Part shown: positions 36,023 to 45,120 of the stretch, one piece after another
Layout: each line of letters begins with the position of its first letter
How positions within the stretch are numbered: position 1 is the stretch's first letter
Source: Bdellovibrionia bacterium
Lineage (GTDB): Bacteria > Bdellovibrionota > Bdellovibrionia > Bdellovibrionales > JAGQZY01
Assembly (NCBI GenBank): GCA_030424715.1
Contig: JAUHWH010000010.1
Coordinates: 1-64,000, forward strand
Direction of reading: 5' to 3'
Length of the DNA: 64,000 nt
Made by a program: the position numbers and the translations under genes
The notes under the pieces: model-generated
Told to the model about the DNA's origin: nothing
What the model saw: the letters and a program-made list of their open reading frames with translations, nothing else
The model's database searches: none

Positions 36023-36421
36023 ATCTCTATCTAAAAATTTAGATAGGAATGGTATAAATTGAACTTGAAACTGTTATCGTGGATTTTTGCTATTTGTTGC
36101 ACTGACACCGTCTGAAATCCCTAAGAGACTTCGTCACAGTTTCGGTATGACGAAGCGGTTCGACTGAGGCGGCGTTAACAGACTTTTGGCTTCGTCTCGT
36201 CACTCACTTTCCCTCCTAATATTGGCGGGGTGGCATTCTTTGCGTTGCGTAAAAAGAGCCATCATTGTCTCTTGTAACCTTTCATCCCTTCACCCCTCAG
36301 GCCCTTCAGGGCCTGTTAGGCACAGCACTGTGCCAATGGATTAAGAAGTTGAGGTTTGGCCAGCGATCTTCTAGGTTTTCTGTCATTGTCGAATCAACGA
36401 CCTAACAATTTGGGGGGAATT
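36023..36421. other. 399-base intergenic region with hairpins
   Basis: I see no gene. CTTCGTCA and TGACGAAG (36129-36155) form a stem around 11 bases. CAGGCCC-TTCA-GGGCCTG (36298-36315) and GGCACA-GCAC-TGTGCC (36319-36334) are two adjacent perfect hairpins about 90 bases before the next start. These could be a terminator or attenuator, or the leader of the small gene at 36422. Confidence 0.5.
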
Positions 36422-36760
36422 ATGAAGATCTTGTGTTCTGTGTTCAGTATTTTATTGGTGGCGTCCATCGCACGAGGAGAGGTGCCTTTTTATCAGTGCA
36501 GTTCAAACCAGCTCGGCGACTTTGTGAGCTACATACAAGGGGAACCCGCGGTGTTAACCAAGGCTTTGTCATCAGAGCAAATAGATACTTTAGAGACAGA
36601 GTTCGATCTAGCCTTTGATTGCAATGAAGGAGTGAATCTCGAAGGTCCGGTCAATACCGACGGTGGCGTGGCTTACTTGGCGACTTGTTATGTGGACAGC
36701 CTAGGGGCGAAGCAGGTCGCTTTGCAGCTGTCTTGTGAAAAAAAATTCACGATCAATTAG
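36422..36760 (+). CDS. small secreted protein, unknown function
   Basis: A protein of about 112 residues with signal peptide MKILCSVFSILLVASIARG. The mature chain has four cysteines (FYQCSSNQ, AFDCNEG, ATCYVDS, QLSCEKK), likely in two disulfides. ATG 36422 has GGGGGGAA directly upstream, which fixes the start; a longer frame from 36356 would add residues before the signal. Two hairpins precede it. No family recognised. Confidence 0.7.
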   Translation: MKILCSVFSILLVASIARGEVPFYQCSSNQLGDFVSYIQGEPAVLTKALSSEQIDTLETEFDLAFDCNEGVNLEGPVNTDGGVAYLATCYVDSLGAKQVALQLSCEKKFTIN

Positions 36761-36786
36761 TCAGTATAAGGTTCTGTGCCGCCTCT

Positions 36787-37746
36787 TTAGGGGCGACGCT
36801 GCAGGCGTGCGGTTCCGGCGATTCTAAATTTAGAGACCGAGGTTTGTCTGTAGTAGTTTCCGATTAGGGTGTTTCCACCATTGACGAAGTACAATTGGAA
36901 AAAACCACTTTTACCACCGAGATCCACGAAGATCGCCTGCCCCGAGCCCTGGGGTTTTTTAAAGTCGGTAATATGCCCATTCCCGGTTGAGTTCGAAAAC
37001 ACCTCGCCATTACGACTGAGCTTCATAATTTTTTGTCCCACAATCTTTCCATCCTCAAATTGTGCATCGAGCTCAAGATAGACCTGCGCAGGCGGATTTT
37101 TCTCAGGCTCTGAATATTCTAAGCGGCCTTCAAAAATACCGCGAAAAGATTGGTAGGTCTCTAGGCCGGCTTCTTTAGCATTGGCCACTTCAAAGAAGAA
37201 GTCCGGGATTTCCACGTCCTTCAGAAACTCTTGCTCGTCTTGATCCGATTTGACTTCAGACAGTAGTGTTTCTTTTTGTACCCACTCACGAGGGCGTTTG
37301 GAGCCAGCACTAAGAGGGGACAGTTTCTGTCCCGCCTGCGTCGCCATTTCGGTGAGGCTGGGGCATTGGCGAACTTTTGTAGGTTTTGGGCATGCCTCGT
37401 TGCTTGCCGGGGGACTACCGGTATCGACCTCACTCGTGGAGATCTTTTCAATATCTGCATGGCTCACGCGAAGCCCGAGGTCGGCCAAAAAGATCGTCAT
37501 TATCTGCGCGAGAATGTCGTTGGCCTTTCGGTACTTAGCCTCCATGGTTTTCAGTTGATGGTATTCTTGGATGTCAATGTCGAAGAGGTTTTGTAATTTC
37601 TCTTTCGCTCGCTGTAACTTCAGATGACTCTCGACGACAACAGGGGGTTCGTTGGCCTTCAAAATTGGGGTGTGAGGTCGAGTGAAGGACTGCAGGATTA
37701 TGGCTGTAAAAAGTCCCATTGCAAAAGCGATCAAGATATTTTTCAC
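36787..37746 (-). CDS. membrane-anchored protein, unknown function
   Basis: The 319-residue product has a single N-terminal membrane segment (NILIAFAMGLFTAIILQSF). A predicted coiled coil follows (about 40-100: SHLKLQRAKEKLQNLFDID, LKTMEAKYRKANDILAQIM). The C-terminal half is beta-rich and probably periplasmic (GIFEGRLEYSEPEKNPPAQVYL, SGFFQLYFVNGGNTLIGNYY). No family recognised. It begins 9 bases after the HAD phosphatase stop on the same strand, so the two are an operon. Confidence 0.7.
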   Translation of the reverse strand: MKNILIAFAMGLFTAIILQSFTRPHTPILKANEPPVVVESHLKLQRAKEKLQNLFDIDIQEYHQLKTMEAKYRKANDILAQIMTIFLADLGLRVSHADIEKISTSEVDTGSPPASNEACPKPTKVRQCPSLTEMATQAGQKLSPLSAGSKRPREWVQKETLLSEVKSDQDEQEFLKDVEIPDFFFEVANAKEAGLETYQSFRGIFEGRLEYSEPEKNPPAQVYLELDAQFEDGKIVGQKIMKLSRNGEVFSNSTGNGHITDFKKPQGSGQAIFVDLGGKSGFFQLYFVNGGNTLIGNYYRQTSVSKFRIAGTARLQRRP

Positions 37747-37755
37747 AACAGTCTC

Positions 37756-38532
37756 CTACCGGCAATGCAAAATCTGCTGACCAATTTGAACAAACCCCAG
37801 CCCACCTTTTTCACTAGCAACAAATCGAGGGAGGGTCGCCAGTTCATTTTTGAACTCAAGAATATTGGCCACGGCAAAAGAGTTTTCAAAAAAAGCAAAT
37901 AGAGGTTCATCGTTGGGGCTGTCGCCGACGAACCCTGCTGATTCGAGGTTGTCACTCAACTTTTTAGAAAAGTTGTTCTCGTAGAAAGTCTCACACATAG
38001 ATCTTTTGTCATAGTCACCAAACCATCCGTTAACATGAATGGAGCTGACTTTTGCGGTCGCTCCATGTTTTTCGAAAATGGCGACGATCTGGGCAATGGC
38101 TTTTTTATCAAGAGGGGGAACGTCTTCGCAAAAGTCGATCGCCAGATCAAAAAGTCGAGTGAACTGGTCAGAGGCGACCGCCGCACCCGGCACAGAGTGA
38201 AGAACCTCGTCTCGGATAGTTTGCAGTTTTTGCGCATTATTTAGGCGGGTATCTTCGTCGACGATGAATGTCCGGTGCATTTTTTTATTTTTGTATTGAA
38301 AGGCGAGGGCGCCATTTTCTCCAACAACTCCGAGCACGGGCCAAAGTCGTGCAATCATCTCACACCAACCGGCGGGACGTCCCGTGACGGGGACCACTGC
38401 AACTCCCGCATTTTGTAATTTCCAAAGCATTTCATAGCTTTGGGCGGGGAGGCGTCCGTCAGTTGTTAGGGTGTCGTCAATATCGGTGAAAAGTATGTCG
38501 AGCTTTGAATTAAAATCGGAGAAGGGTTTCAT
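37756..38532 (-). CDS. HAD-superfamily (type IIB) phosphatase
   Basis: This hydrolase of about 258 residues has all HAD motifs: LFTDIDDTLTTDGRL (motif I, nucleophile Asp and second Asp), VVPVTGRPAGWCEM (motif II), a Lys in the cap region and GFVGDSPNDEPLF (motif III). Layout fits the Cof/mannosyl-3-phosphoglycerate phosphatase subgroup. Substrate is unknown. ATG 38532 is preferred, with AGGTG nearby; a TTG at 38613 would extend it by 27 residues without a ribosome site. Confidence 0.85.
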   Translation of the reverse strand: MKPFSDFNSKLDILFTDIDDTLTTDGRLPAQSYEMLWKLQNAGVAVVPVTGRPAGWCEMIARLWPVLGVVGENGALAFQYKNKKMHRTFIVDEDTRLNNAQKLQTIRDEVLHSVPGAAVASDQFTRLFDLAIDFCEDVPPLDKKAIAQIVAIFEKHGATAKVSSIHVNGWFGDYDKRSMCETFYENNFSKKLSDNLESAGFVGDSPNDEPLFAFFENSFAVANILEFKNELATLPRFVASEKGGLGFVQIGQQILHCR

Positions 38533-38672
38533 GAGCACCTGTTTGGAAGAGATTTCGCTGGTTTTCAAAACTTTTGTACTATATTGCGTTATAATTTCCT
38601 CTTGCAAGCTCAAATTTTAGGTTTCATTGTTTTAGACGTAACAGCCATATATATAAGGACAACGTCAAAATT

Positions 38673-41396
38673 ATGAAGCTAGTCATCGTTGAGTCACCTA
38701 CAAAAGCACGCACCATTAAAAAGTTTTTAGGCCCGGAATACCAAGTCGAGTCCTGTATGGGACACATTCGCGATCTTCCGCAATCGGCCAAAGATATTCC
38801 TGAAAAATATAAAAAGGAAGATTGGTCTCGCCTGGGGGTCAATGTAGAGAAGGGCTTTGACCCCATTTACTGCATCCCCAAAACCAAAACCAAGGTGGTG
38901 CGTGAACTGAAAGCCTTACTGAAGGATGCCGATGAGCTGATTCTCGCGACGGATGAAGATCGCGAAGGAGAAAGCATCAGTTGGCATTTGGTCGAAGTGC
39001 TCAAGCCCAAAGTGACCACAAAGCGCATGGTCTTTCACGAGATCACCAAAACGGCGATTAAAAAAGCTCTCGAGGATTTTCGTGAAATCGATATGGACTT
39101 GGTGCGCGCCCAGGAAGCTCGTCGAATTCTGGATCGCTTGGTGGGATACACTTTGTCCCCTCTTCTTTGGAAGAAAGTGGCCTATGGCTTGTCTGCGGGC
39201 CGCGTACAGTCGGTCGCAGTGACTCTGATTTCAGATAGAGAAACTCAACGACTGAAATTTAAAAATGCTAAATACTGGGGCTTGTACGCCAAAACTATGA
39301 AAGAAAAGAAAGACTTTGAATCTCGACTCTGGAGCTACAAGGGCAAAAAGACCGCATCGGGCAAAGATTTTGATGCCGATACCGGTAAGCTTCTAAAAGG
39401 CAAAGAGGCTGACACCCTTTGGGTGGATGAGAAGCTAGTAAAGCAAATCAAAGCGGAGGTTTTGAAGGCGGATTGGGTGGTCCAAAGCGTCGAAGAAAAA
39501 CCGATCAGTCGCAAGCCGGCGCCACCCTTTATCACGTCGACCTTGCAGCAAGAGGCCAACCGTAAATTGGGTATGAGTGCCAAAGAGACCATGCAGGTCG
39601 CCCAGAAGCTTTACGAGCAAGGTCATATCACCTACATGAGAACGGACTCCAACTCGCTATCGAATCAAGCCATCGAAGCGGCTCGCTCTCGCATTGAAGC
39701 CATGTATGGCAAAGAGTACCTCACTCCAGAACCGCGCACCTACAAAGGGAAAACGGCCAAAGGGGCGCAAGAGGCCCACGAAGCCATTCGTCCTGCCGGA
39801 ACGGAAATGATTCCTCCTGAAGAGACGAAACTCAAAGGCGTGACCTTAGGGCTTTACGAATTGATCTGGAAGCGCACGGTGGCCTCACAACTTCCCAATG
39901 CGCAGTTGAAGCAAGTGAACGCGAGAATAGCCGCCGGAGACGCTGTATTCGCAGCATCTGGTCAGTCTGTCGAGTTTCCTGGCTTTCTAAAAGTATACGT
40001 CGAGAGCACGGATGATGATGTCGAGAGTAAAAGTGAAGAGAGTCTCCTCCCCAAAATGAAGAAAGGTGACAAGATCGATTGTACTGCTGCGGAAGAGAAA
40101 GAGCACGAGACCAAGCCACCGGCACGCTACACTGAGGCGAGCCTTGTGCAAATGATGGAGAAAGAGGGGATTGGGCGACCTTCGACCTACGCCTCTATTA
40201 TCTCGACCATCATCGACCGCGGCTACGTCAGCAAATCGGGTAATGCGCTGGTCCCGAGTTTCACAGCAATGATCGTTTCAAGACTTCTTAACCAGCATTT
40301 GCCCACCTACGTGGATCTTGGTTTTACAACGGAAATGGAAAACCGCCTGGATGATATCGCTGGTGGTGAACTCAATTCCACCAAGTTTCTAGAGAGTGTT
40401 TATTTTGGAGACAAAGGTTTGCGCGACCAGGTCGAGACCCAAGAACAAAATATAAACCCTGATGAAGCCAGACAGATCAAGTTTGACTCGCTCCCATCGT
40501 TAAGTTTTCGAGTGGGGCGCTACGGTGCGTATGTCTGTCGAATGAATGAAGGCGAGGAGCAATGCGCCTCGCTTCCAGACGCTCAAGCGCCGGCAGACAT
40601 TACCGAAGGTGACTGCTTCAAGCTGATCGAACAGAAGATCAAAGGTGCGGACGCCCTCGGGATGGACCCTGAAACCAATGAACCCGTCTATGTTTTGACC
40701 GGACGCTATGGACCCTACGTGCAGCGAGGTGACGCATCCGATGAAAATGCAAAACCGAAGAGAACCACCTTGCCAGCGGGCCTAGAGCCAGAGGATGTGA
40801 CGATTGAGCAAGCCTTGTTTCTATTGTCGCTGCCGCTCACAGTCGGTGAGCATCCCGAGCTCAAAAAAGATGTGAAAATTGGTATCGGTCGTTTTGGACC
40901 CTATGTGGTCTGTGATGGTGACTTTCGGTCTATTCCTAAGACAGAGAATCTTTTTGATGTGGACTTTGAATTTGCCATGGGCTTGTTATCACAGCCAAAG
41001 CGTGGTCGTGGACGAGCCGCTCCTCTCAAAGAGCTGGGTAAACACCCTGATGTCGAAGAAGACATGAATGTTTTCAACGGTCGCTATGGTCCCTATATAA
41101 AGATGGGCAAGCTCAATGTGTCCTTGCCCGACGACTTGGAGATCGACGATGTCACCGCTGCCAAAGCCATTGAACTGCTGGCCGACAAATTAACTAAAAC
41201 TAAGAAAAAGAAAGCAAAAAAGAAGACGACAAAAAAAGCTAAGAAAAAAACCGCCAAGAAAAAGACAGATAAAAAGGCCAAGGCCAAAGTGACGAAGTCT
41301 TCGGCTAAGGTGAAAAAGAAAGCCAAGGCTAAAACCTCGGATGATAAAGAAACCAAAAAGAAGACAGTGATCAGGAGAAGTCGAGCTTCAGAGTGA
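38673..41396 (+). CDS. topA: DNA topoisomerase I with Lys-rich tail
   Basis: This 907-residue type IA topoisomerase relaxes negative supercoils. The TOPRIM domain has VIVESPTKARTIKKFLG and DEDREGESISWH. The catalytic Tyr is in GHITYMRTDSNSLS (about residue 325), and GRPSTYASIISTI is a further signature. Instead of clear four-Cys zinc fingers, the C-terminus has four GRYGPYV-type repeats (FRVGRYGAYVCR, LTGRYGPYVQ, IGRFGPYVVC, FNGRYGPYIK). The last 75 residues are Lys/Ala/Thr-rich, a histone H1-like tail. Its stop overlaps the next ATG as TGATG. Confidence 0.96.
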   Translation: MKLVIVESPTKARTIKKFLGPEYQVESCMGHIRDLPQSAKDIPEKYKKEDWSRLGVNVEKGFDPIYCIPKTKTKVVRELKALLKDADELILATDEDREGESISWHLVEVLKPKVTTKRMVFHEITKTAIKKALEDFREIDMDLVRAQEARRILDRLVGYTLSPLLWKKVAYGLSAGRVQSVAVTLISDRETQRLKFKNAKYWGLYAKTMKEKKDFESRLWSYKGKKTASGKDFDADTGKLLKGKEADTLWVDEKLVKQIKAEVLKADWVVQSVEEKPISRKPAPPFITSTLQQEANRKLGMSAKETMQVAQKLYEQGHITYMRTDSNSLSNQAIEAARSRIEAMYGKEYLTPEPRTYKGKTAKGAQEAHEAIRPAGTEMIPPEETKLKGVTLGLYELIWKRTVASQLPNAQLKQVNARIAAGDAVFAASGQSVEFPGFLKVYVESTDDDVESKSEESLLPKMKKGDKIDCTAAEEKEHETKPPARYTEASLVQMMEKEGIGRPSTYASIISTIIDRGYVSKSGNALVPSFTAMIVSRLLNQHLPTYVDLGFTTEMENRLDDIAGGELNSTKFLESVYFGDKGLRDQVETQEQNINPDEARQIKFDSLPSLSFRVGRYGAYVCRMNEGEEQCASLPDAQAPADITEGDCFKLIEQKIKGADALGMDPETNEPVYVLTGRYGPYVQRGDASDENAKPKRTTLPAGLEPEDVTIEQALFLLSLPLTVGEHPELKKDVKIGIGRFGPYVVCDGDFRSIPKTENLFDVDFEFAMGLLSQPKRGRGRAAPLKELGKHPDVEEDMNVFNGRYGPYIKMGKLNVSLPDDLEIDDVTAAKAIELLADKLTKTKKKKAKKKTTKKAKKKTAKKKTDKKAKAKVTKSSAKVKKKAKAKTSDDKETKKKTVIRRSRASE

Positions 41397-42136
41397 TGAG
41401 AGATCCGAAAAGTTTTTATATTTTTGATTTCGATGACAACATCATCCATACGGGGTCTTTGACCTTTATCTACCATAAACAGACTGGAGAAGAGAAGAGT
41501 CTCTCTTCTCCTGAATTTGCGAAGCAGCGCGCCCTTATCGGAAAGTCGGGTCCCTATAAGAACTATCTTATCGACCCCAGTCCCGGCAGAAGTTTTAAAA
41601 GGTTTGGCGACGATCCTGCCGGGAAATTCTTCCCTTTTATGGAAGACCTCAAGATGGCAGTTAGCCAGACTGGTTGGCAGGGCCCTTCGTGGAGCCGATT
41701 TGTAAAAGCCATCAATCGAGATCGTACCATGTCGATCATCACTGCACGAGGCCACCATCCTGACCGTATTCGAGATGGTATAGAGTGGCTCGCCGAGCAG
41801 GGGCTGATTCCCAAAGCGCCCGACATCCACCGTATTTATGCCGTGACCAGTGCTGAGACCCAGAAGATCATGCGCTGGACAGGGCCTGATTTGATTGCCT
41901 CTTTGAAGAAACAAGCTCTGCATCATTTTATAGAATCCGTCTATGAAGAGTTCGGCCATGAGCCAGCCCACCGCTTTGGGTTTTCAGACGATGATCCAAA
42001 GAATATAGTCTCCACACGGCAAAAGTTTCTGGACCTTAAGCAGAGAAATCCTCATCATAGCTTTTTTCTGTACGAGGCCCGACCTACGAAGGTCATAGAA
42101 GAAGAGGTCACCTTGTCTCAGAATGAGGACCATTGA
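41396..42136 (+). CDS. HAD-fold protein, unknown substrate
   Basis: A protein of about 246 residues with HAD motifs FYIFDFDDNIIHTG (motif I with Asp-x-Asp), MSIITARGHHPD (motif II) and HRFGFSDDDPKNIV (motif III). The region between is not a standard cap. ATG 41396 overlaps the topA stop (TGATG), so it is translationally coupled to topA. No close family recognised; DNA or nucleotide phosphatase activity would fit the neighbourhood but is inference. Confidence 0.75.
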   Translation: MRDPKSFYIFDFDDNIIHTGSLTFIYHKQTGEEKSLSSPEFAKQRALIGKSGPYKNYLIDPSPGRSFKRFGDDPAGKFFPFMEDLKMAVSQTGWQGPSWSRFVKAINRDRTMSIITARGHHPDRIRDGIEWLAEQGLIPKAPDIHRIYAVTSAETQKIMRWTGPDLIASLKKQALHHFIESVYEEFGHEPAHRFGFSDDDPKNIVSTRQKFLDLKQRNPHHSFFLYEARPTKVIEEEVTLSQNEDH

Positions 42137-42137
42137 G

Positions 42138-42168
42138 GGCCGACTTTCGGCCATAGAGTTCATTTTTT
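42138..42168 (+). terminator. probable terminator after the topA unit
   Basis: GGCCGA-CTT-TCGGCC forms a short GC-rich stem, with a run of seven T residues about 10 bases downstream. It lies directly after the HAD gene stop. Confidence 0.5.
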
Positions 42169-42312
42169 TAGGACAAACTCGTCTTAAAACCCACGCTTGG
42201 CGTAGATGAGTGGCCTGGGTAAAAAAAATAGACCAGATCACTAAAAAGAGAATCAAAAAAAATGCCGATAGCGGTTATACTACCTAAGTCAAAGTTACAA
42301 AAAGGATAAGCT

Positions 42313-44376
42313 ATGAAATTTCTGTCACTCTTGCTCGCAACCTCTTTAATGCTTCCGTTGTCGCTACAGGCCCAGTGGAACCTTTTTGGTCCCGGAAAAA
42401 AGGCCAATCTCAAGTGCGACAATGTGCAAGATATTAAAAAGGGCTTTTTGATAGCCCATGTGAACACCAGCAAGCTGACTCCAACTCTCGAGGCGCGTAC
42501 GATAAAGCGACACCTCGAATCCTTTGATCCTATGAAAATCTATTTTTCAAAGCCAGACATACAAACATTAACGAAGAAAATGAAAAATGTTTTCAAGATG
42601 GTCGAGGCGGGTAATTGTAGCCAACTTTTTGAAGTGCAAGACTTTTACTTGAAGAGGGTTAAAGATCGGGTGGAATTTGCGAAGTCAAAATTGAAGAAAG
42701 ACTTTAAGTTCGACAAATCAATTCGCATTATTCTTGATCCAGACAAGCGAGGCTACGCAGCGACCGAGAAGGAACTTCAGAAACTGCAAGAGAAGTATAT
42801 CCACTTTCAAGTTTCTAATCGACTGATCACCGGCAAAAAACTACCAGAGTCTGTGACTCTCGTGAAAAAGAGCTATGACCGGGGCATTCGTAAATTGGAG
42901 AAGTACAAAAAAGAAGACGTGTTGGTTGGGTACCTGAACAGCTTTGCCCATTCTTTGGACCCTCATACCAGCTATTTTTCGGCCGATGCCCTAGAAGACT
43001 TCGAGATTCAAATGAGTCTCTCGCTTGAGGGGATAGGTGCCACTCTAACGCCTGAAGACGGTTTTACGACTGTTGATTCATTGGTTAAAGGGGGCGCTGC
43101 CGAGCGCTCGGGCAAAATTCTGCCTAAAGATAAGATCATTGCTGTGGGCCAATTTGAGAAAGGTCGCCCCCAAGCCTTTGAAAATGTGGTCGAGTGGGAC
43201 CTTCGTGATGTGGTTCGATTGATTCGTGGTAAAAAAGGCACCAAGGTGCGCCTTAAGATCTTGCGTACCGCTAAAGGAAAAACCGAGCATCACACGGTGA
43301 CGCTTGTCCGAGACAAAATCAAACTCGAAGATGAAGCCGCTCAGCTGACTTTTTTAAATAAAGAGATCAATGGTGTGAAGAGAAAAGTGGGACTCATCAA
43401 TCTTCCGTCTTTTTATGCTTCGAGTAAGGGCGATCGATCCAGTGCGCGAGATGTGAAGAATATCATTCGACAGGCGAAAGCTGAGAATGTTGATGGTTTG
43501 ATCCTAGATATGTCGCAAAATGGTGGGGGGAGCCTCAGTGATGCCGTTGACCTTGCCGGACTATTTTTTAAAACAGGTAATGTGGTTAAGCAGTCTTCAA
43601 AAAATCCAAGATTGAAGCCTATTCCATTGCAAGATGACGACCCTGAGGTCGACTGGACAGGGCCTTTGGTGGTTTTAATCAGTCGAATCAGTGCTTCGGC
43701 CTCTGAGATCGTCGCCGGCACACTGAAAGATTATGATCGCGCGGTCATTGTGGGTGCCGATCACACCTTTGGTAAGGGGAGTGTGCAGCAGGTGATCCCT
43801 CTTTCTCCTGGATTGGGTGCTCTAAAGGTCACTGTTGGGATGTTTTTTACTCCTGGCGGTTTCTCTACGCAACACAGAGGGGTGACCTCTCATGTGGTTC
43901 TCCCGAGTGTTCTAGACGACAAAGAGATCGGCGAAAAGACCTTGGACTATTCGTTACCACCTAAGAAGATTAATAAATTCATCTCAAGAAGTGCCTTTGT
44001 TAAATCGGGTAAAGACAAATGGTCGACTGTTTCGTCGAGTGTTATTAAAAAGCTAGCAAAACGCTCCGCCATTCGTGTAAAGAAAGATAAAGAGTTCCAA
44101 GAGATCGTTGAAGAAGTGAAAAAAGCGAAAGTAGAAGAAGAGAAGGGTATTGTCCTCGGTGATTCTTTTGATGAGAGAAAAGACAAGAAAGACGAGTTCG
44201 ATAAAAAGAAGAGCTTGTCTGACAAAGAGAAAATTGCTGAGTACCACAAACGTCCAGACATCAAAGAAGCGGCCAACGTGCTCGTTGATTTGATTGATGT
44301 GCAGAGCAAGGTGCCCCTCAAAATCGCGAAGGACACTAAAAAAAAAGCACCGGCAAGCATTAAGCCCGGGAGCTGA
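42313..44376 (+). CDS. prc: C-terminal processing (tail-specific) protease
   Basis: A 687-residue secreted S41 protease with a signal peptide (FLSLLLATSLMLPLSLQA). It has an N-terminal domain of the Prc type, a PDZ domain (about 225-320, SLEGIGATLTPEDGFTTVDSL) and the protease core. The catalytic Ser is in ISRISASASEIVAG and the Lys in HTFGKGSVQQVIP. A helical charged C-terminal region (about 560-680) is like the DUF3340 tail of Prc. Such proteases trim periplasmic and lipoprotein substrates and tune peptidoglycan hydrolases. AAAAAGGATAAG precedes the ATG, and a terminator follows at 44406. Confidence 0.95.
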   Translation: MKFLSLLLATSLMLPLSLQAQWNLFGPGKKANLKCDNVQDIKKGFLIAHVNTSKLTPTLEARTIKRHLESFDPMKIYFSKPDIQTLTKKMKNVFKMVEAGNCSQLFEVQDFYLKRVKDRVEFAKSKLKKDFKFDKSIRIILDPDKRGYAATEKELQKLQEKYIHFQVSNRLITGKKLPESVTLVKKSYDRGIRKLEKYKKEDVLVGYLNSFAHSLDPHTSYFSADALEDFEIQMSLSLEGIGATLTPEDGFTTVDSLVKGGAAERSGKILPKDKIIAVGQFEKGRPQAFENVVEWDLRDVVRLIRGKKGTKVRLKILRTAKGKTEHHTVTLVRDKIKLEDEAAQLTFLNKEINGVKRKVGLINLPSFYASSKGDRSSARDVKNIIRQAKAENVDGLILDMSQNGGGSLSDAVDLAGLFFKTGNVVKQSSKNPRLKPIPLQDDDPEVDWTGPLVVLISRISASASEIVAGTLKDYDRAVIVGADHTFGKGSVQQVIPLSPGLGALKVTVGMFFTPGGFSTQHRGVTSHVVLPSVLDDKEIGEKTLDYSLPPKKINKFISRSAFVKSGKDKWSTVSSSVIKKLAKRSAIRVKKDKEFQEIVEEVKKAKVEEEKGIVLGDSFDERKDKKDEFDKKKSLSDKEKIAEYHKRPDIKEAANVLVDLIDVQSKVPLKIAKDTKKKAPASIKPGS

Positions 44377-44405
44377 TACTCTGTAGTGACCTTTTGAAAG
44401 ATACG

Positions 44406-44433
44406 AAGCCAGCCTTAGGACTGGCTTTTTTTT
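44406..44433 (+). terminator. intrinsic terminator of the prc gene
   Basis: AAGCCAG-CCTTAGGA-CTGGCTT, followed by a T run to 44433, forms a good Rho-independent terminator. It separates the protease from the motor-like operon starting at 44515. Confidence 0.88.
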
Positions 44434-44514
44434 GTTTTCCTAAAATAAGACGAAAGTCGTCTCAATATTACACAAGACCACTCCGAATAGATGTATGCAA
44501 AGGAGTGCGTGATT

Positions 44515-45120
44515 ATGATTAAGAAAATCGTAGTTCTCACAGGCATAGGTTTTATCTTAGGTTCATGTTCAAGCATGACCATGATGGTAGAGTCTGAGCC
44601 ACAGCAAGCGACGGTCTATTTAAAAGACGGCAAAAAGTTGAAGAAACTGGGTGAGACCCCTCTAGAACTGAGTGCGAGAGACTTTCCAAATAGTGAACAC
44701 TTCAATTTTTCCATTCAAAAAGAAGGCTATCAGCCCCAAGATGTGTTGATCGACAAACGAAGTATGAGTGCTGAAGCGGAAGTCTTTGCCACGTTACAGA
44801 AGCTTCCTCAGATGAACGAGCAGACGGGCCTTTTGTCTCAAGACACCACAGCCAGTCAGCAACGGAGTTTGTCGAGCATCCAGTCACAGCTTTTGAGCAA
44901 CAATCATTCACAAGCTGAGGTGTTGGCACGCGGCTTTTTAAACAAATTTCCCTATTCCGCGGTGGGATGGAACTTGCTCGGAAATGCCTATCTCCTACAA
45001 AATCGCAATCAGCAGGCTCTCGAGTCTTATCGGAGAGCTCTCGAGTATGATCCTGACAATCAAGACACCCAAAAGATAATTCAGTTCTTGCAAGTGACAC
45101 CCACAAGGAGGAGTCGGTAG
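44515..45120 (+). CDS. lipoprotein with PEGA-like and TPR segments (motor operon gene 1)
   Basis: A lipoprotein of about 201 residues with lipobox ILGSC (Cys18). Residues about 25-85 resemble a PEGA surface-layer domain (ESEPQQATVYLKDGKKLKKL). The C-terminal part has one clear TPR (AVGWNLLGNAYLLQNRNQQ then ALESYRRALEYDPDN). ATG 44515 has AAGGAG 9 bases upstream. The stop codon is immediately followed by the MotA-like ATG (no gap). TPR lipoproteins serve as assembly or coupling factors; here it may link the motor to the outer membrane. Confidence 0.85.
   Translation: MIKKIVVLTGIGFILGSCSSMTMMVESEPQQATVYLKDGKKLKKLGETPLELSARDFPNSEHFNFSIQKEGYQPQDVLIDKRSMSAEAEVFATLQKLPQMNEQTGLLSQDTTASQQRSLSSIQSQLLSNNHSQAEVLARGFLNKFPYSAVGWNLLGNAYLLQNRNQQALESYRRALEYDPDNQDTQKIIQFLQVTPTRRSR

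Noticed and set aside
41093-41971. 292-residue minus-strand open frame rich in Phe/Leu
   Set aside because: It is antisense to the Lys-rich topA tail and the HAD gene; the Phe/Leu richness is just the complement of Lys codons.
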